Assembly: GCA_965248495.1 (NCBI GenBank)
Contig: CBDFJL010000003.1
Coordinates: 2,232,001-2,296,000, forward strand
DNA length: 64,000 nucleotides
Source of the DNA: CAUYXS01 sp965248495
GTDB taxonomy: Bacteria > Chloroflexota > Dehalococcoidia > Lucifugimonadales > Australimonadaceae
Direction: 5' to 3'
Made by a program: the position numbers and the translations under genes. The notes under the pieces are model-generated. The model was not told the origin of the DNA. It was given only the letters and a program-made list of their open reading frames with translations, and ran no database searches. This document shows positions 23,784 to 33,722 of the stretch, in pieces (positions within the stretch are counted from its first letter, which is position 1; every line of letters begins with the position of its first letter).

Positions 23784-24257
23784 TTAGACATTGGGGTGGT
23801 GGATGAAGTGATAGCTGTCATGTCCGTGTGGTGAGCTTGACCAGTGATGCATTCCAACTGACTCGATGAAGCCGATGGGTAAGCAGAAATACGCGATGCT
23901 TTCTGATCCGCGTCCGCTCACCAACCAGTCATTGGTGTCCTCGATCCAGCCAGTTGACCACTTGGCCGATGGACCTTGGCCGATGCACCACTCCCAGCCC
24001 TGGTTCCAAACCTTGATGGACGAGATGTTCTCGTCCGCTGTGCTATAGGCGCTCCCCCAAAAGCTTGAGCTGTTGTAGGACAGGTTCGACCAGCAGTCGA
24101 TGAGTACGCCGTCGTGGGTGTGGCCGGAAGGGTCGCACTCGCTCGATTGGGCGTTGATGTGGCTCGCCACTGCCGTTGCCACTAGGGTGACGGCGAGCAC
24201 AGCGATGACTGCACTGAGGGTAGCGATTCGCCCGAAGTTTCGTTTTAGCATCGTCAC
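23784..24257 (-). CDS. Secreted protein with His-rich C-terminus
   Basis: The 157-residue product has a clear signal peptide (ATLSAVIAVLAVTLVATAVA, cleavage near ASHINA) and a mature part with Trp/Ser-rich segments and four Cys (SSECDPSG, LIDCWSN, WEWCIGQ, AYFCLPI), likely two disulfides. The end is HHWSSSPHGHDSYHFIHHPN, a candidate metal-binding tail. GTG 24257 follows AAGGAG at good spacing. Not recognised. Confidence 0.6.
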   Translation of the reverse strand: MTMLKRNFGRIATLSAVIAVLAVTLVATAVASHINAQSSECDPSGHTHDGVLIDCWSNLSYNSSSFWGSAYSTADENISSIKVWNQGWEWCIGQGPSAKWSTGWIEDTNDWLVSGRGSESIAYFCLPIGFIESVGMHHWSSSPHGHDSYHFIHHPNV

Positions 24258-24730
24258 GTTGGATCTCCTTCCGCTGCTCTGGCGTTAGCTTCGCAGCGCG
24301 AGCCTTCCCGTCGCAGCCATCGTAGGGGCACTCGTCGTACACCTGGCCGCCTTCCTCTACGCCGAATTGCATCTCGAAACCGGCACCAAACTCGAACGTA
24401 CTCCGAACCTTGTGCTGGCTTCAGCGATTCTGGGCGTCCCCCACCTGGCAGTGACACGAACGCGAACCCGAACACCATGTTGTGTAGTTCGACTTCGGGT
24501 ATCGCCAGTTCGTCAGCGATCCGAGCTGTGGTCAGGCCCTCGTCGCGAAGCGTGGTAAACACCTTGGCCAGAACGACAACCCCTTTGGCACCAAGGAAGA
24601 GATGCTGAAGCAGCTCGCAATTGGCGACGACAGCCAAGCTCAACGGCGGCTCGCAGTGCAACCGATTGCCCGCCGCGTGCGGCTTCAGCACGGCGGGGAC
24701 CGGCGGAGTCCGGGGTTTCAGGTTTATCAT
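24254..24730 (-). pseudogene. Regulator-like fragment
   Basis: The frame from ATG 24730 contains ELLQHLFLGAKGVVVLAKVF then TTLRDEGLTTARIADELAIP, which resembles the C-terminal helical/HTH-like part of XRE-ImmA type regulators (a helix followed by T-T-x-x-I-A-D-x-L). The last 60 residues are basic and probably out of frame; another frame nearby (ATG 24372) encodes a CPYDGCDG zinc-knuckle-like stretch. No HExxH is present. It probably represents decayed coding sequence. Confidence 0.3.
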
Positions 24731-24737
24731 GATAAAC
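24722..24737. promoter_or_regulatory. Perfect 16-bp palindrome between divergent frames
   Basis: GTTTATCATGATAAAC is fully palindromic and overlaps the start of the minus-strand regulator-like frame, with the plus-strand phage-type frame opening just beyond it. It is AT-rich in a GC-rich setting, as expected of a dimeric repressor operator. Confidence 0.45.
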
Positions 24738-24740
24738 TTG

Positions 24741-25026
24741 AAAACAGAAGGGCGGGACAAAGACGGAATACCTGCTGGGGCGTATCCTCGACAAGGACCC
24801 AGCCGTCTTTGAGCAGTGGGAACGTGGGGCATTCCGCAGTGTGCGCGCCGCCGGGCAAGCGGCCGGGATCGAGTTCGTACAGCCGAAGCGCACAGTGACA
24901 TTGGGCAGGAACGTCACCCGGCTTGCGGACACGCTGCACAAGCACTACCCGCCGGATGAGTTGACGGCGCTATCCCGGCGACTACTCCAGCTCCGGCGCG
25001 AGTCAAGAGAGAGGGGGCGCGCATGA
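24741..25026 (+). pseudogene. Phage-type protein lacking its 5' end
   Basis: The frame reads KTEYLLGRILDKDPAVFEQW then ERGAFRSVRAAGQAAGIEFV and ends ELTALSRRLLQLRRESRERG. The T-x-Y-L-x-x-R-L-x-x-D-x-P, then S-V-R-A-A-x-x-x-A-G pattern is common in small phage proteins near replication or packaging genes; function unknown to me. No start codon exists before the TGA at about 24738, unless a GTG at 24841 is used. Confidence 0.45.
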
Positions 25027-25113
25027 CGATGGTCGGAAGATTGATAGCCCATCGCAGAGACACGCTCGATCTCTCCAGGGAGCGGCCCCGCAGAACGCCT
25101 ATCACGTGACTCT

Positions 25114-25361
25114 GTGAACCGCGCCACGTCCCGTAGGGATGCCGCAGAGGACACCTATTTTGACCTGATCAAGCACCACTGCGGACACCGCGATCCGGCG
25201 CAATGCCCGCTTGGTCCCGTCCCGTATGCCACAGCCGCCAGACGGCCTACTACGAATACATCTCGGCCTTTAACCATTGGAGGTGCTGGGTCGGCATCGC
25301 AAAGGAGAGGCCCACGCACCTCCCAACCTTCGCGTGTCCGATCCGTGCGCCGGCGCCATGA
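25114..25361 (+). pseudogene. Small phage-type protein, frameshifted
   Basis: GTG 25114 opens a frame reading DTYFDLIKHHCGHRDPAQCP and then loses register at about 25235. The neighbouring frame continues with TAYYEYISAFNHWRCWVGIA and stops at 25361. Together they resemble small phage proteins with an H-C-x-x-R-x-x-x-C motif and a Y-x-x-Y-x-x-A-W/F-N-x-W helix. One base change in length restores the fusion. Confidence 0.45.
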
Positions 25362-25366
25362 CACGG

Positions 25367-25418
25367 GACTTTTGCATCAGCTCAGAGACTTTTGCATCAG
25401 AATGGACTTTTTCATCAG
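25367..25418 (+). repeat. Three 14-bp direct repeats near the right end of island 2
   Basis: GACTTTTGCATCAG occurs at 25367 and 25387 and, with one change (GACTTTTTCATCAG), at 25405, spaced 20 and 18 bp. Tandem sites with near-helical spacing suggest binding sites: transposase end repeats (IS21-like ends carry several) or integrase/excisionase arms. No matching transposase is present. Confidence 0.6.
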
Positions 25419-25477
25419 AGCCCCAATTGACTTGACTACGAGGTCCATACCACCCAGCAGCCACTAGCCAGTCAATT

Positions 25478-25574
25478 GGTACACGTTTTGGTGTACACCT
25501 TTAGTTTGTGTATCCATTTTTGCAGTCTAATACCAGCGTAAAGGCATCGTGGTTGGCGGACGCCCTCTCCGCCA
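25478..25574 (+). other. Right arm site and attachment site of island 2
   Basis: GGTACACGTTTTGGTGTACA begins at 25478 and is a close copy of 21181-21200. GGCATCGTGG at 25543 matches 21207. CGCCCTCTCCGCCA at 25561-25574 is identical to the last 14 bases of tRNA-Ser(GGA). Chromosomal sequence (dprA) resumes immediately after. Confidence 0.65.
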
Positions 25575-25681
25575 CTCCCCAACGCTCGACTCGTCACCCA
25601 CCCCTTGTCCGCTGCGCCCCCCACGGGCAAGATTCCCCCGCCACCGAGTTTGCCGTCGAGGCCCACGATGATACCGCTGTG

Positions 25682-26803
25682 ATGAACCCAGACCTCGCCT
25701 ATTGGATCGCCTTCAGCCGCGTCCCCTCGGTCGGGCGCGTTCGCGCCGGCCTGCTAGAGCAGCACTTCGGCTCGCTCCAGGCGGCGTGGGAGGCGAGCAC
25801 CGGCGAGCTGCGCGCCGCGGGGCTCGACGCCAGCGTCGTCGCGGCCATCGGCGGTGTGCGGGCGCACGTCGATCCCCAGGAAGAGCTGGCACAAATCGAC
25901 GCCGCGGGCGTGAGAGCCGTCACCTGGCACGACGCCGACTACCCGCATCTGCTCCGCGAGATCGACGACCTGCCGCCGGTCCTCTATGTGAAGGGAACGC
26001 TGACGGCTGTGGACGAGCGGGGCGTGACGGTTGTCGGCACGCGCCGGCCCACGGCCTACGGACGCGAGGCCGCACGCCACCTCGCCGGCGACCTCGCCAA
26101 GGCAGGCGTGACGGTCATCAGCGGCCTCGCACGCGGCATCGATGGAGTTGCGCACCGTGCCGCGCTGGAGGCGGGCGGCCGGACCATCGGCGTCATGGGG
26201 TCGGGTATCGACGTCGTCTACCCACCCGAGCACGCGGGTCTCGCCGTGGAGATGGCCGAGCATGGCGCGGTCATGACCGAATATCCGCTGGGGTCGAGGC
26301 CCGACGCACGCCATTTCCCTCGGCGTAACCGGTTGCTGAGCGGTCTGAGTCTCGCTACGCTGGTCATCGAGGCGGGAGAAAAGAGCGGTGCGTTCATCAC
26401 CGTCTGCAGCGCCCTCGAGCAGAACCGCGACGTGTTCTGCGTCCCCGGCAGCATCTACTCACCAACGAGCAGGCTCACCAACGCGCTCATACGTGAAGGC
26501 GCGAAGCTCGTGGCCTCGGTCGACGACATCCTCGAAGAGCTCAACCTGGGCTCGGTGGCTACCCAGCCACCGCTCCCGGAGATGCTCGGGGTAGCATCGG
26601 ACCAGGAGACTCTGCTGCTCCAGAATCTGGACCAGAACCCCCGGCACGTGGACGAGCTAAGCAGGAGCAGCGGCCTGCCGGTAACCGAGGTCATCGGATG
26701 CCTCGCGGTCCTGGAATTACGAGGCCTGGTACGGCAGGTTGGTAGAATGAATTACATCAAGGCACGGGAGGCGCCCGAAAGCTACTCCCCATCGTCCCGA
26801 TAA
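25682..26803 (+). CDS. dprA: DNA-processing protein DprA
   Basis: DprA protects incoming single-stranded DNA and loads RecA during natural transformation. The 373-residue protein (start ATG 25682) has an N-terminal SAM-like region, the Rossmann domain with VVGTRRPTAYG, ISGLARGIDGVAHRAAL and GVMGSGIDVVYPPEH, and a C-terminal winged helix (RHVDELSRSSGLPVTEVIGC). The frame is open upstream to 25508, but that part crosses the island attachment site and lacks homology. It leads the dprA-topA-xer-aroQ-pepP run. Confidence 0.94.
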   Translation: MNPDLAYWIAFSRVPSVGRVRAGLLEQHFGSLQAAWEASTGELRAAGLDASVVAAIGGVRAHVDPQEELAQIDAAGVRAVTWHDADYPHLLREIDDLPPVLYVKGTLTAVDERGVTVVGTRRPTAYGREAARHLAGDLAKAGVTVISGLARGIDGVAHRAALEAGGRTIGVMGSGIDVVYPPEHAGLAVEMAEHGAVMTEYPLGSRPDARHFPRRNRLLSGLSLATLVIEAGEKSGAFITVCSALEQNRDVFCVPGSIYSPTSRLTNALIREGAKLVASVDDILEELNLGSVATQPPLPEMLGVASDQETLLLQNLDQNPRHVDELSRSSGLPVTEVIGCLAVLELRGLVRQVGRMNYIKAREAPESYSPSSR

Positions 26804-26821
26804 TCTCCACGAACGGACCCT

Positions 26822-28993
<2,172 letters not shown>

Positions 28994-28996
28994 ATC

Positions 28997-30100
28997 ATGG
29001 CTGCCCCTAGGCTGCTCGACGCGTACAAGCAACACCTCGCGGGCAGCCGCGGGCTCGCCAAGCTCACCGTCCGCAACTACATGGCGGACGCCAAACCGTT
29101 CGTGGACTACCTCGGGGGCCAGGGCATCGACCTCGGTGACGACGCCGCGGCGCTTGGCGGCTTCGTGCAGCGAGACGTGACGGACGCGCACAGCCCGGAC
29201 GAGCGCCAGCGTCGGATCAACGGCGAGTACCGCCGGTTGGTCCGCGACTACGTGGTCTGGCTGAGCACGGCACGGTCTCGGAGCGGGCGTGGGCTCGCGG
29301 CGGCCAGTGTCGTTCGGAGCCTGGCTGCCCTCCGAAGCCTGCTGCGCTACCTGATCGAACAGGGCATGGTGCCCGACGCGCCGCTCTGGGCATCGCGTTC
29401 GGGGCTCATGCGGAGCTTCACCCCGCGTAAGCCGCGGCGCCTGCCCGATACGCTGTCCGCTCATGAAGCGAAGGCGCTCGTGGAGGCCCCTGCGGAGCGC
29501 GTATCGGCCGGCCCGCGCTCCGCGAAGGCTGCGGCCATCGCCCTGCGGGACTCCGCGCTGCTCGAGCTGCTCTACGGCGCTGGGCTTCGCGTCAGCGAGC
29601 TCACCGGCCTCGACGTAGGCAGCATGCCGGCCGGCTCAAGGACCACCCGCGTGTGGGGCAAAGGGGCGAAGGGCCGGCAGGTGCCATTGGGCAAGCCAGC
29701 CATCGCCGCCATCGAACGCTACGTCAAGCACGGGCGCCCCACCCTAGCCTCGGGTGCGAGCGACAGGGCGCTGTTCCTGAACGCCAGCGGAACCAGGCTC
29801 ACGCCGCGCTCGGTCCAGTCGCTGGTCAGCCGCTACGCTCAGGCCGCCGGCGTGCCGCGGCGCGTCCACCCGCACACGCTGCGCCACAGCTACGCCACCC
29901 ACCTCCTCGATGGTGGCGCCGACCTGCGCATCGTCCAGGAGCTGCTTGGCCACTCCACGCCCATGGCGACCCAGGTGTACACTCACGTCAGCCGTGGCGA
30001 GGCGCGACGCGCGTACCTGCGCGCACACCCGCTGGCCCGCGAACAGGCCGGCGACGAACCCGCCCGTGCGCCGCCAACTCCCGCAGGGGCCGATACATGA
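28997..30100 (+). CDS. xerC: Xer-type tyrosine recombinase
   Basis: The 367-residue protein has an N-terminal core-binding domain (YKQHLAGSRGLAKLTVRNYM) and catalytic LYGAGLRVSELTGLD (Arg), HPHTLRHSYATHLLDGG (H-x-x-R), ELLGHSTPMATQVYTHV (His, Tyr). Its place directly after topA, as in many Gram-positive and Chloroflexi genomes, fits the chromosome-dimer resolvase rather than a mobile integrase. The N-terminal part is longer than E. coli XerC. The XerC versus XerD assignment is not certain. The stop overlaps the aroQ start. Confidence 0.88.
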   Translation: MAAPRLLDAYKQHLAGSRGLAKLTVRNYMADAKPFVDYLGGQGIDLGDDAAALGGFVQRDVTDAHSPDERQRRINGEYRRLVRDYVVWLSTARSRSGRGLAAASVVRSLAALRSLLRYLIEQGMVPDAPLWASRSGLMRSFTPRKPRRLPDTLSAHEAKALVEAPAERVSAGPRSAKAAAIALRDSALLELLYGAGLRVSELTGLDVGSMPAGSRTTRVWGKGAKGRQVPLGKPAIAAIERYVKHGRPTLASGASDRALFLNASGTRLTPRSVQSLVSRYAQAAGVPRRVHPHTLRHSYATHLLDGGADLRIVQELLGHSTPMATQVYTHVSRGEARRAYLRAHPLAREQAGDEPARAPPTPAGADT

Positions 30101-30543
30101 GCGTCCTCGTCGTCAACGGGCCCAACCTGAACACGCTCGGCCAGCGTGAGCCGGCGATCTACGGCTCGGCGACGCTGGAACAGGTCGAGGCTGGCATGCG
30201 GGGCCACGCCGGCACCATCGGCCTGACCCTCGAGTTCTTTCAGTCCAACAGCGAGGGCGCCATTTTGGACTGCATCCAGCAGCAGGGAGCGCTCGCCCAG
30301 GGTGTCGTCATCAATCCTGGGGCACTCGCGCACACCAGCGTCGCCCTGAGAGACGCGCTGTCCGCGCTGAGCGTCCCCATCGTCGAGGTACACATCTCGA
30401 ACGTGCATGCGCGGGAACCGTTCAGACACCACTCCCACATATCGAGCGTCGTCACGGGGCAGATCGTCGGGCTCGGCACCCACGGCTATCTGTTGGCCCT
30501 CGACTACCTCGCCAAAGCGATAGACCTCGGAGGCAAGCAATGA
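30097..30543 (+). CDS. aroQ: 3-dehydroquinate dehydratase, type II
   Basis: Catalyses dehydration of 3-dehydroquinate to 3-dehydroshikimate. The 148-residue product has all family marks: NGPNLNTLGQREPAIYGS (with the catalytic Tyr after P-A-I), FFQSNSEGAILDCIQ, INPGALAHTSVALRDAL and VEVHISNVHAREPFRHHS. ATG 30097 lies in the xer stop codon (ATGA), and its own stop overlaps the pepP start in the same way, so three genes are coupled. The frame extends upstream without homology. Confidence 0.96.
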   Translation: MSVLVVNGPNLNTLGQREPAIYGSATLEQVEAGMRGHAGTIGLTLEFFQSNSEGAILDCIQQQGALAQGVVINPGALAHTSVALRDALSALSVPIVEVHISNVHAREPFRHHSHISSVVTGQIVGLGTHGYLLALDYLAKAIDLGGKQ

Positions 30544-31628
30544 CCAAGGCTGGACGAATCACCCGATTGCGCGAGGCCATGGCTGGCGAGTCGCTGGACG
30601 CCTTTCTCGTCACCTCGGCTGAGAATCGCCACTACTTCTCAGGCTTCAGGGGATCGGCGGGAAACTTGTGGATAACCCGTGACGACGCGATGCTCGCAAC
30701 CGACTTCCGCTACACCGAGCAGGCCGGCATCCAGGCGCCGGACTACCGGGTGGTGCGCATCGGAGCTCAGCTGGGCTGGCTCAAGGAGGCCGTCAAAGAC
30801 TCCGGAGCGCAGCGCATCGGCATCGAATCCGGCGACATGACCGTCGGGATGTACAACTCGGTGCGCGAGGCCATCAAAGCCATGCGGCCCAAGCGCGAGC
30901 TGGTCTCCACCGGCACCCTGGCCGACGAGATTCGCGCCATCAAGGAGCCGGGAGAGCTGGAGTTGCTGACCGAGGCCATCCTCATTGCCGACCGCGCCAT
31001 GGAGCAGGTGGGTGCGCAGCTGCGTCCGGGCCTCACCGAGCGCGAAGTCTCCTGGCTTCTGGAGAAGGCGATGCGCGAGGGTGGCGCGGACGCACTCTCG
31101 TTCGACACCATCGTCGCCTCCGGGCCCAACGGCGCCAAGCCGCACCACAAGCCCAGCGACCGCAAGCTGGAAAAGGGTGACGGCGTCACCATCGACATGG
31201 GCGCCTTGTACCAGGGCTACTGTAGCGATATCACCCGGACCTTCGTGCTCGGCAAGGCCGACGCGCAGTTCCGCAAGGTCTACGACACCGTGCTCGCAGC
31301 CCAGGAGACAGCGGAGGCGACCGCGCGGGCCGGAATGAGCGGCCAGGAGATAGACGGCATCGCGCGCAAGGTAATCGAGGACGCCGGCTTCGGCGAGGCC
31401 TTCGGCCACAGCCTGGGCCACGGCATCGGTGTCGCCGTCCACGAGTTTCCCCGCGTGGGCCCGTCCTCCGACAAACAGCGCATCGACAACGGGATGGTCT
31501 TCAGCGTCGAGCCCGGCATCTACCTAACCGGCTGGGGCGGCGTGCGCATCGAAGACCTTGTGGTCATGGAGAATGGCGAGCCGCGCGTCCTGACCACGGC
31601 CCACAAGCGCGACCTGGTCGAGGTGTAG
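30540..31628 (+). CDS. pepP: Xaa-Pro aminopeptidase (M24B)
   Basis: Cleaves N-terminal residues preceding proline. The 362-residue protein has a creatinase-like N-terminal domain (LVTSAENRHYFSGFRGSAGN) and the pita-bread catalytic domain with metal ligands D219, D230, H294, E324 and E338 in TIDMGALYQGYCSDITRTF, LGHGIGV, VEPGIYL and RIEDLV. All five ligands are present. It often sits just before efp in related genomes, as it nearly does here. Confidence 0.93.
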   Translation: MTKAGRITRLREAMAGESLDAFLVTSAENRHYFSGFRGSAGNLWITRDDAMLATDFRYTEQAGIQAPDYRVVRIGAQLGWLKEAVKDSGAQRIGIESGDMTVGMYNSVREAIKAMRPKRELVSTGTLADEIRAIKEPGELELLTEAILIADRAMEQVGAQLRPGLTEREVSWLLEKAMREGGADALSFDTIVASGPNGAKPHHKPSDRKLEKGDGVTIDMGALYQGYCSDITRTFVLGKADAQFRKVYDTVLAAQETAEATARAGMSGQEIDGIARKVIEDAGFGEAFGHSLGHGIGVAVHEFPRVGPSSDKQRIDNGMVFSVEPGIYLTGWGGVRIEDLVVMENGEPRVLTTAHKRDLVEV

Positions 31629-31682
31629 CGCACCCATGGTGCTGGGTCGGCTTCACTCCGAGGCTTCCGGCAAGGCCACAGA

Positions 31683-32987
31683 TTGCTATCGTTAGCGGTG
31701 CCGCTGGCCAAGCGTCTCTCCTTCTACTACGGGTGGATAATCGCGGGCGCCATGGGGCTCGTCAGTCTCGTGGGCCTCGCCTTCGGTCCCGGTGTTATCG
31801 GGGTGCTCTACAAGCCCATGGCCGACGACCTGGGATGGTCCACGACCTCCGTGGCGGGCGGCGTCCTGACGGGGAGCGTGCTCGTGGCGCTCATCGCGCC
31901 CGTCTCTGGCCGGCTTCAGGACCGTTATGGAGCGCAGGCCATCCTGACCGTCATGCACCTGCTCATGGTCGCCTGTCTGCTCGGACTCGCGATGGTCAAT
32001 TCGCTGTTCGCCTTCTACGCCCTCTTCGGCATCGGCTGGTCCCTCTTTGCGGGCACGGGCCGCGTCGCCTCCTCCGCCGCGGTGGCTCAGTGGTTCGTCT
32101 CCCGGCGGGGCTCAGCCACCGCCGTCGTCAACACGCTGGTCGGGCTGGGGTTCGCCACGATGCCCCTCCTCGCCACGGTGACGATGGTCCGCTGGGACTG
32201 GCGGGCCGGATGGCTCGCCATGGCGATCGCCGTTTTCGCCGTCGGCGTTCCCGTATCGCTGCTGCTCGTCAGGCGGCTGCCGTCCGACGTGGGCCAGGCG
32301 GTCGATGGCCGCAGCCGGGATGCCGAAGCCGGCGCCTCACATCTTGCGCGCTCGGCCGAGGGGGAGGTGCAGTGGACGACACGTGAGGCGCTCCACACCC
32401 CTACCTTCTGGATTTTGGTGGGCGCCCTGACGGTGATGTCGGTCGCCAACATCGGTGTTTCGTTCCATCTGGTGCCCCACCTGGTCGATCGGGGTTTGAG
32501 CCCGTCCATCGCCGTTCTGGCCTTCACCATCGGCGGCACGACGCAGATACCCGCCAGCTTCGCGTGGGGTTACATGCTGGACAGGCTCCACGCTAAAGCG
32601 GTCTATGTGGCCTCGGGCGGGGTCGTCGCGATCTACATCGTCGTCGTCTCGCTGGCCTCGTCGGTGTGGATGGTCGTGCTCATCGGCATCACCATGGGCA
32701 TCGGCTTCGGCGGCTTCGGCCTCGTCGTGCGTGTCATGTTCGCCGAATACTTCGGCCGCCGGTCCGCCGGCTCCGTATTCGGGGTCGTCGTCCCCTTCAC
32801 GGCCATCGCGCAGGGTGTCGGGGCGATGGTCGGCGGCCTCATCTTCGACGCGACCGGCTCGTTCGTCGGCGCCTTCATGTTCTTCTTGGCCCTGACCCTC
32901 CTCGCGATGGGGCTGGTCTCGGTCGCGCCCATGCCGACGAAGCCACGGCTGGCTGCGGCGCCGGCGGCGGCTGAAGCCGCCGCCTAG
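31683..32987 (+). CDS. MFS transporter (monocarboxylate/oxalate-formate-like)
   Basis: A 434-residue protein with twelve membrane helices in two six-helix halves and a central cytoplasmic loop (RSRDAEAGASHLARSAEGEV). The first half has the MFS loop SGRLQDRYGAQ between helices 2 and 3 (motif A-like), and FYYGWIIAGAMG at the start, typical of the MCT/OFA families that move small organic acids. TTG 31683 or GTG 31698 may start it. It is inserted between pepP and efp. The substrate cannot be inferred further. Confidence 0.8.
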   Translation: MLSLAVPLAKRLSFYYGWIIAGAMGLVSLVGLAFGPGVIGVLYKPMADDLGWSTTSVAGGVLTGSVLVALIAPVSGRLQDRYGAQAILTVMHLLMVACLLGLAMVNSLFAFYALFGIGWSLFAGTGRVASSAAVAQWFVSRRGSATAVVNTLVGLGFATMPLLATVTMVRWDWRAGWLAMAIAVFAVGVPVSLLLVRRLPSDVGQAVDGRSRDAEAGASHLARSAEGEVQWTTREALHTPTFWILVGALTVMSVANIGVSFHLVPHLVDRGLSPSIAVLAFTIGGTTQIPASFAWGYMLDRLHAKAVYVASGGVVAIYIVVVSLASSVWMVVLIGITMGIGFGGFGLVVRVMFAEYFGRRSAGSVFGVVVPFTAIAQGVGAMVGGLIFDATGSFVGAFMFFLALTLLAMGLVSVAPMPTKPRLAAAPAAAEAAA

Positions 32988-33089
32988 CCCACGACAACTG
33001 CGACCTCGCGTCGGGCGTGCTACGCTCCCCGGCGTTCGCGAACGCACTCGATCACACGCGGTGCGCAATCGCGCAAGGAGTAAGAGTCC

Positions 33090-33662
33090 ATGGCCATCGG
33101 TTTCGGAGACCTCCGCCGCGGGCTGGCCATCGAGCTGGATGGGGCGCCCTACCGGGTCGAGGAGTACAGCCAGCAGAAGATGCAGCAACGGGCCCCGACG
33201 TACACCATCAAGCTTCGCCATATCCTCACCGGTCAGCTCATCGAGCGGAAGTTCTCCGGCTACGGCATGGAGCTGAACCCCGCGCAGGTCGAGAACCGGG
33301 ACGCGACCTTCCTCTACGAGGCGGACGGCGCCTACACCTTCATGGACACGGAGACCTTCGATCAGTGGGAGATGTCTACTGAAGTACTCGGCGACGCGGT
33401 CAAGTACCTCGTCGACCAGGCCCCCGTCTCGGTCATCGTCTATAAGGGAGCCGCCGTCAGCATTGACCTGCCGACCACCGTCGACATACCCGTCGCCGAC
33501 ACGCCTCCGGCCCACCGAGGCGACACCCAGAGCGGTGGCAACAAGCCGGCCACTACCGAGACAGGGCTCGTGGTCACCGTCCCGGTGTTCATCGCCGCCG
33601 GCGACGTCATCCGCGTAGACACGCGGACCGGCGACTACGTCACCCGCGTGCGCTCAGGCTAG
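33090..33662 (+). CDS. efp: Elongation factor P with non-canonical tip loop
   Basis: EF-P relieves ribosome stalling at polyproline. The 190-residue protein has the three beta-barrel domains: the KOW-like N-domain (DLRRGLAIELDGAPYRVEEY), the middle domain (YTFMDTETFDQWEMSTEVLG) and the C-terminal domain ending DVIRVDTRTGDYVTRVRSG. An ungapped alignment to E. coli EF-P puts Gln33 at the position of modified Lys34, and the PGKG loop reads MQQR. So the usual lysine for beta-lysylation, and Arg for rhamnosylation at that position, are missing; Arg34 and Lys30 flank it. Confidence 0.95.
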   Translation: MAIGFGDLRRGLAIELDGAPYRVEEYSQQKMQQRAPTYTIKLRHILTGQLIERKFSGYGMELNPAQVENRDATFLYEADGAYTFMDTETFDQWEMSTEVLGDAVKYLVDQAPVSVIVYKGAAVSIDLPTTVDIPVADTPPAHRGDTQSGGNKPATTETGLVVTVPVFIAAGDVIRVDTRTGDYVTRVRSG

Positions 33663-33722
33663 GGCCTATCGGCGCGCATGCGCCACTTGCCCACCGAAGC
33701 GCGGCCTGGCACCCTAAGCGCC

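Larger units (their letters stand above)
21042..25574. mobile_element. Integrated island 2 in tRNA-Ser(GGA), about 4.5 kb
   Basis: The left end abuts the 3' end of tRNA-Ser(GGA), the right end is a 14-bp copy of the tRNA 3' terminus at 25561-25574, and a P4-type integrase starts 228 bp inside. Related sequence at both ends (21181-21200 and 25478-25499, plus GGCATCGTGG at 21207 and 25543) looks like integrase arm sites. Inside are a TA-module remnant, a decayed IS3 orfA, two secreted proteins and several phage-gene fragments. It probably shrank by deletion. Confidence 0.75.

Noticed and set aside
25367..25418. Possible mini-CRISPR (three repeats)
   Set aside because: Repeats of 14 bp with 4-6 bp between them are too short and too close; no cas genes.
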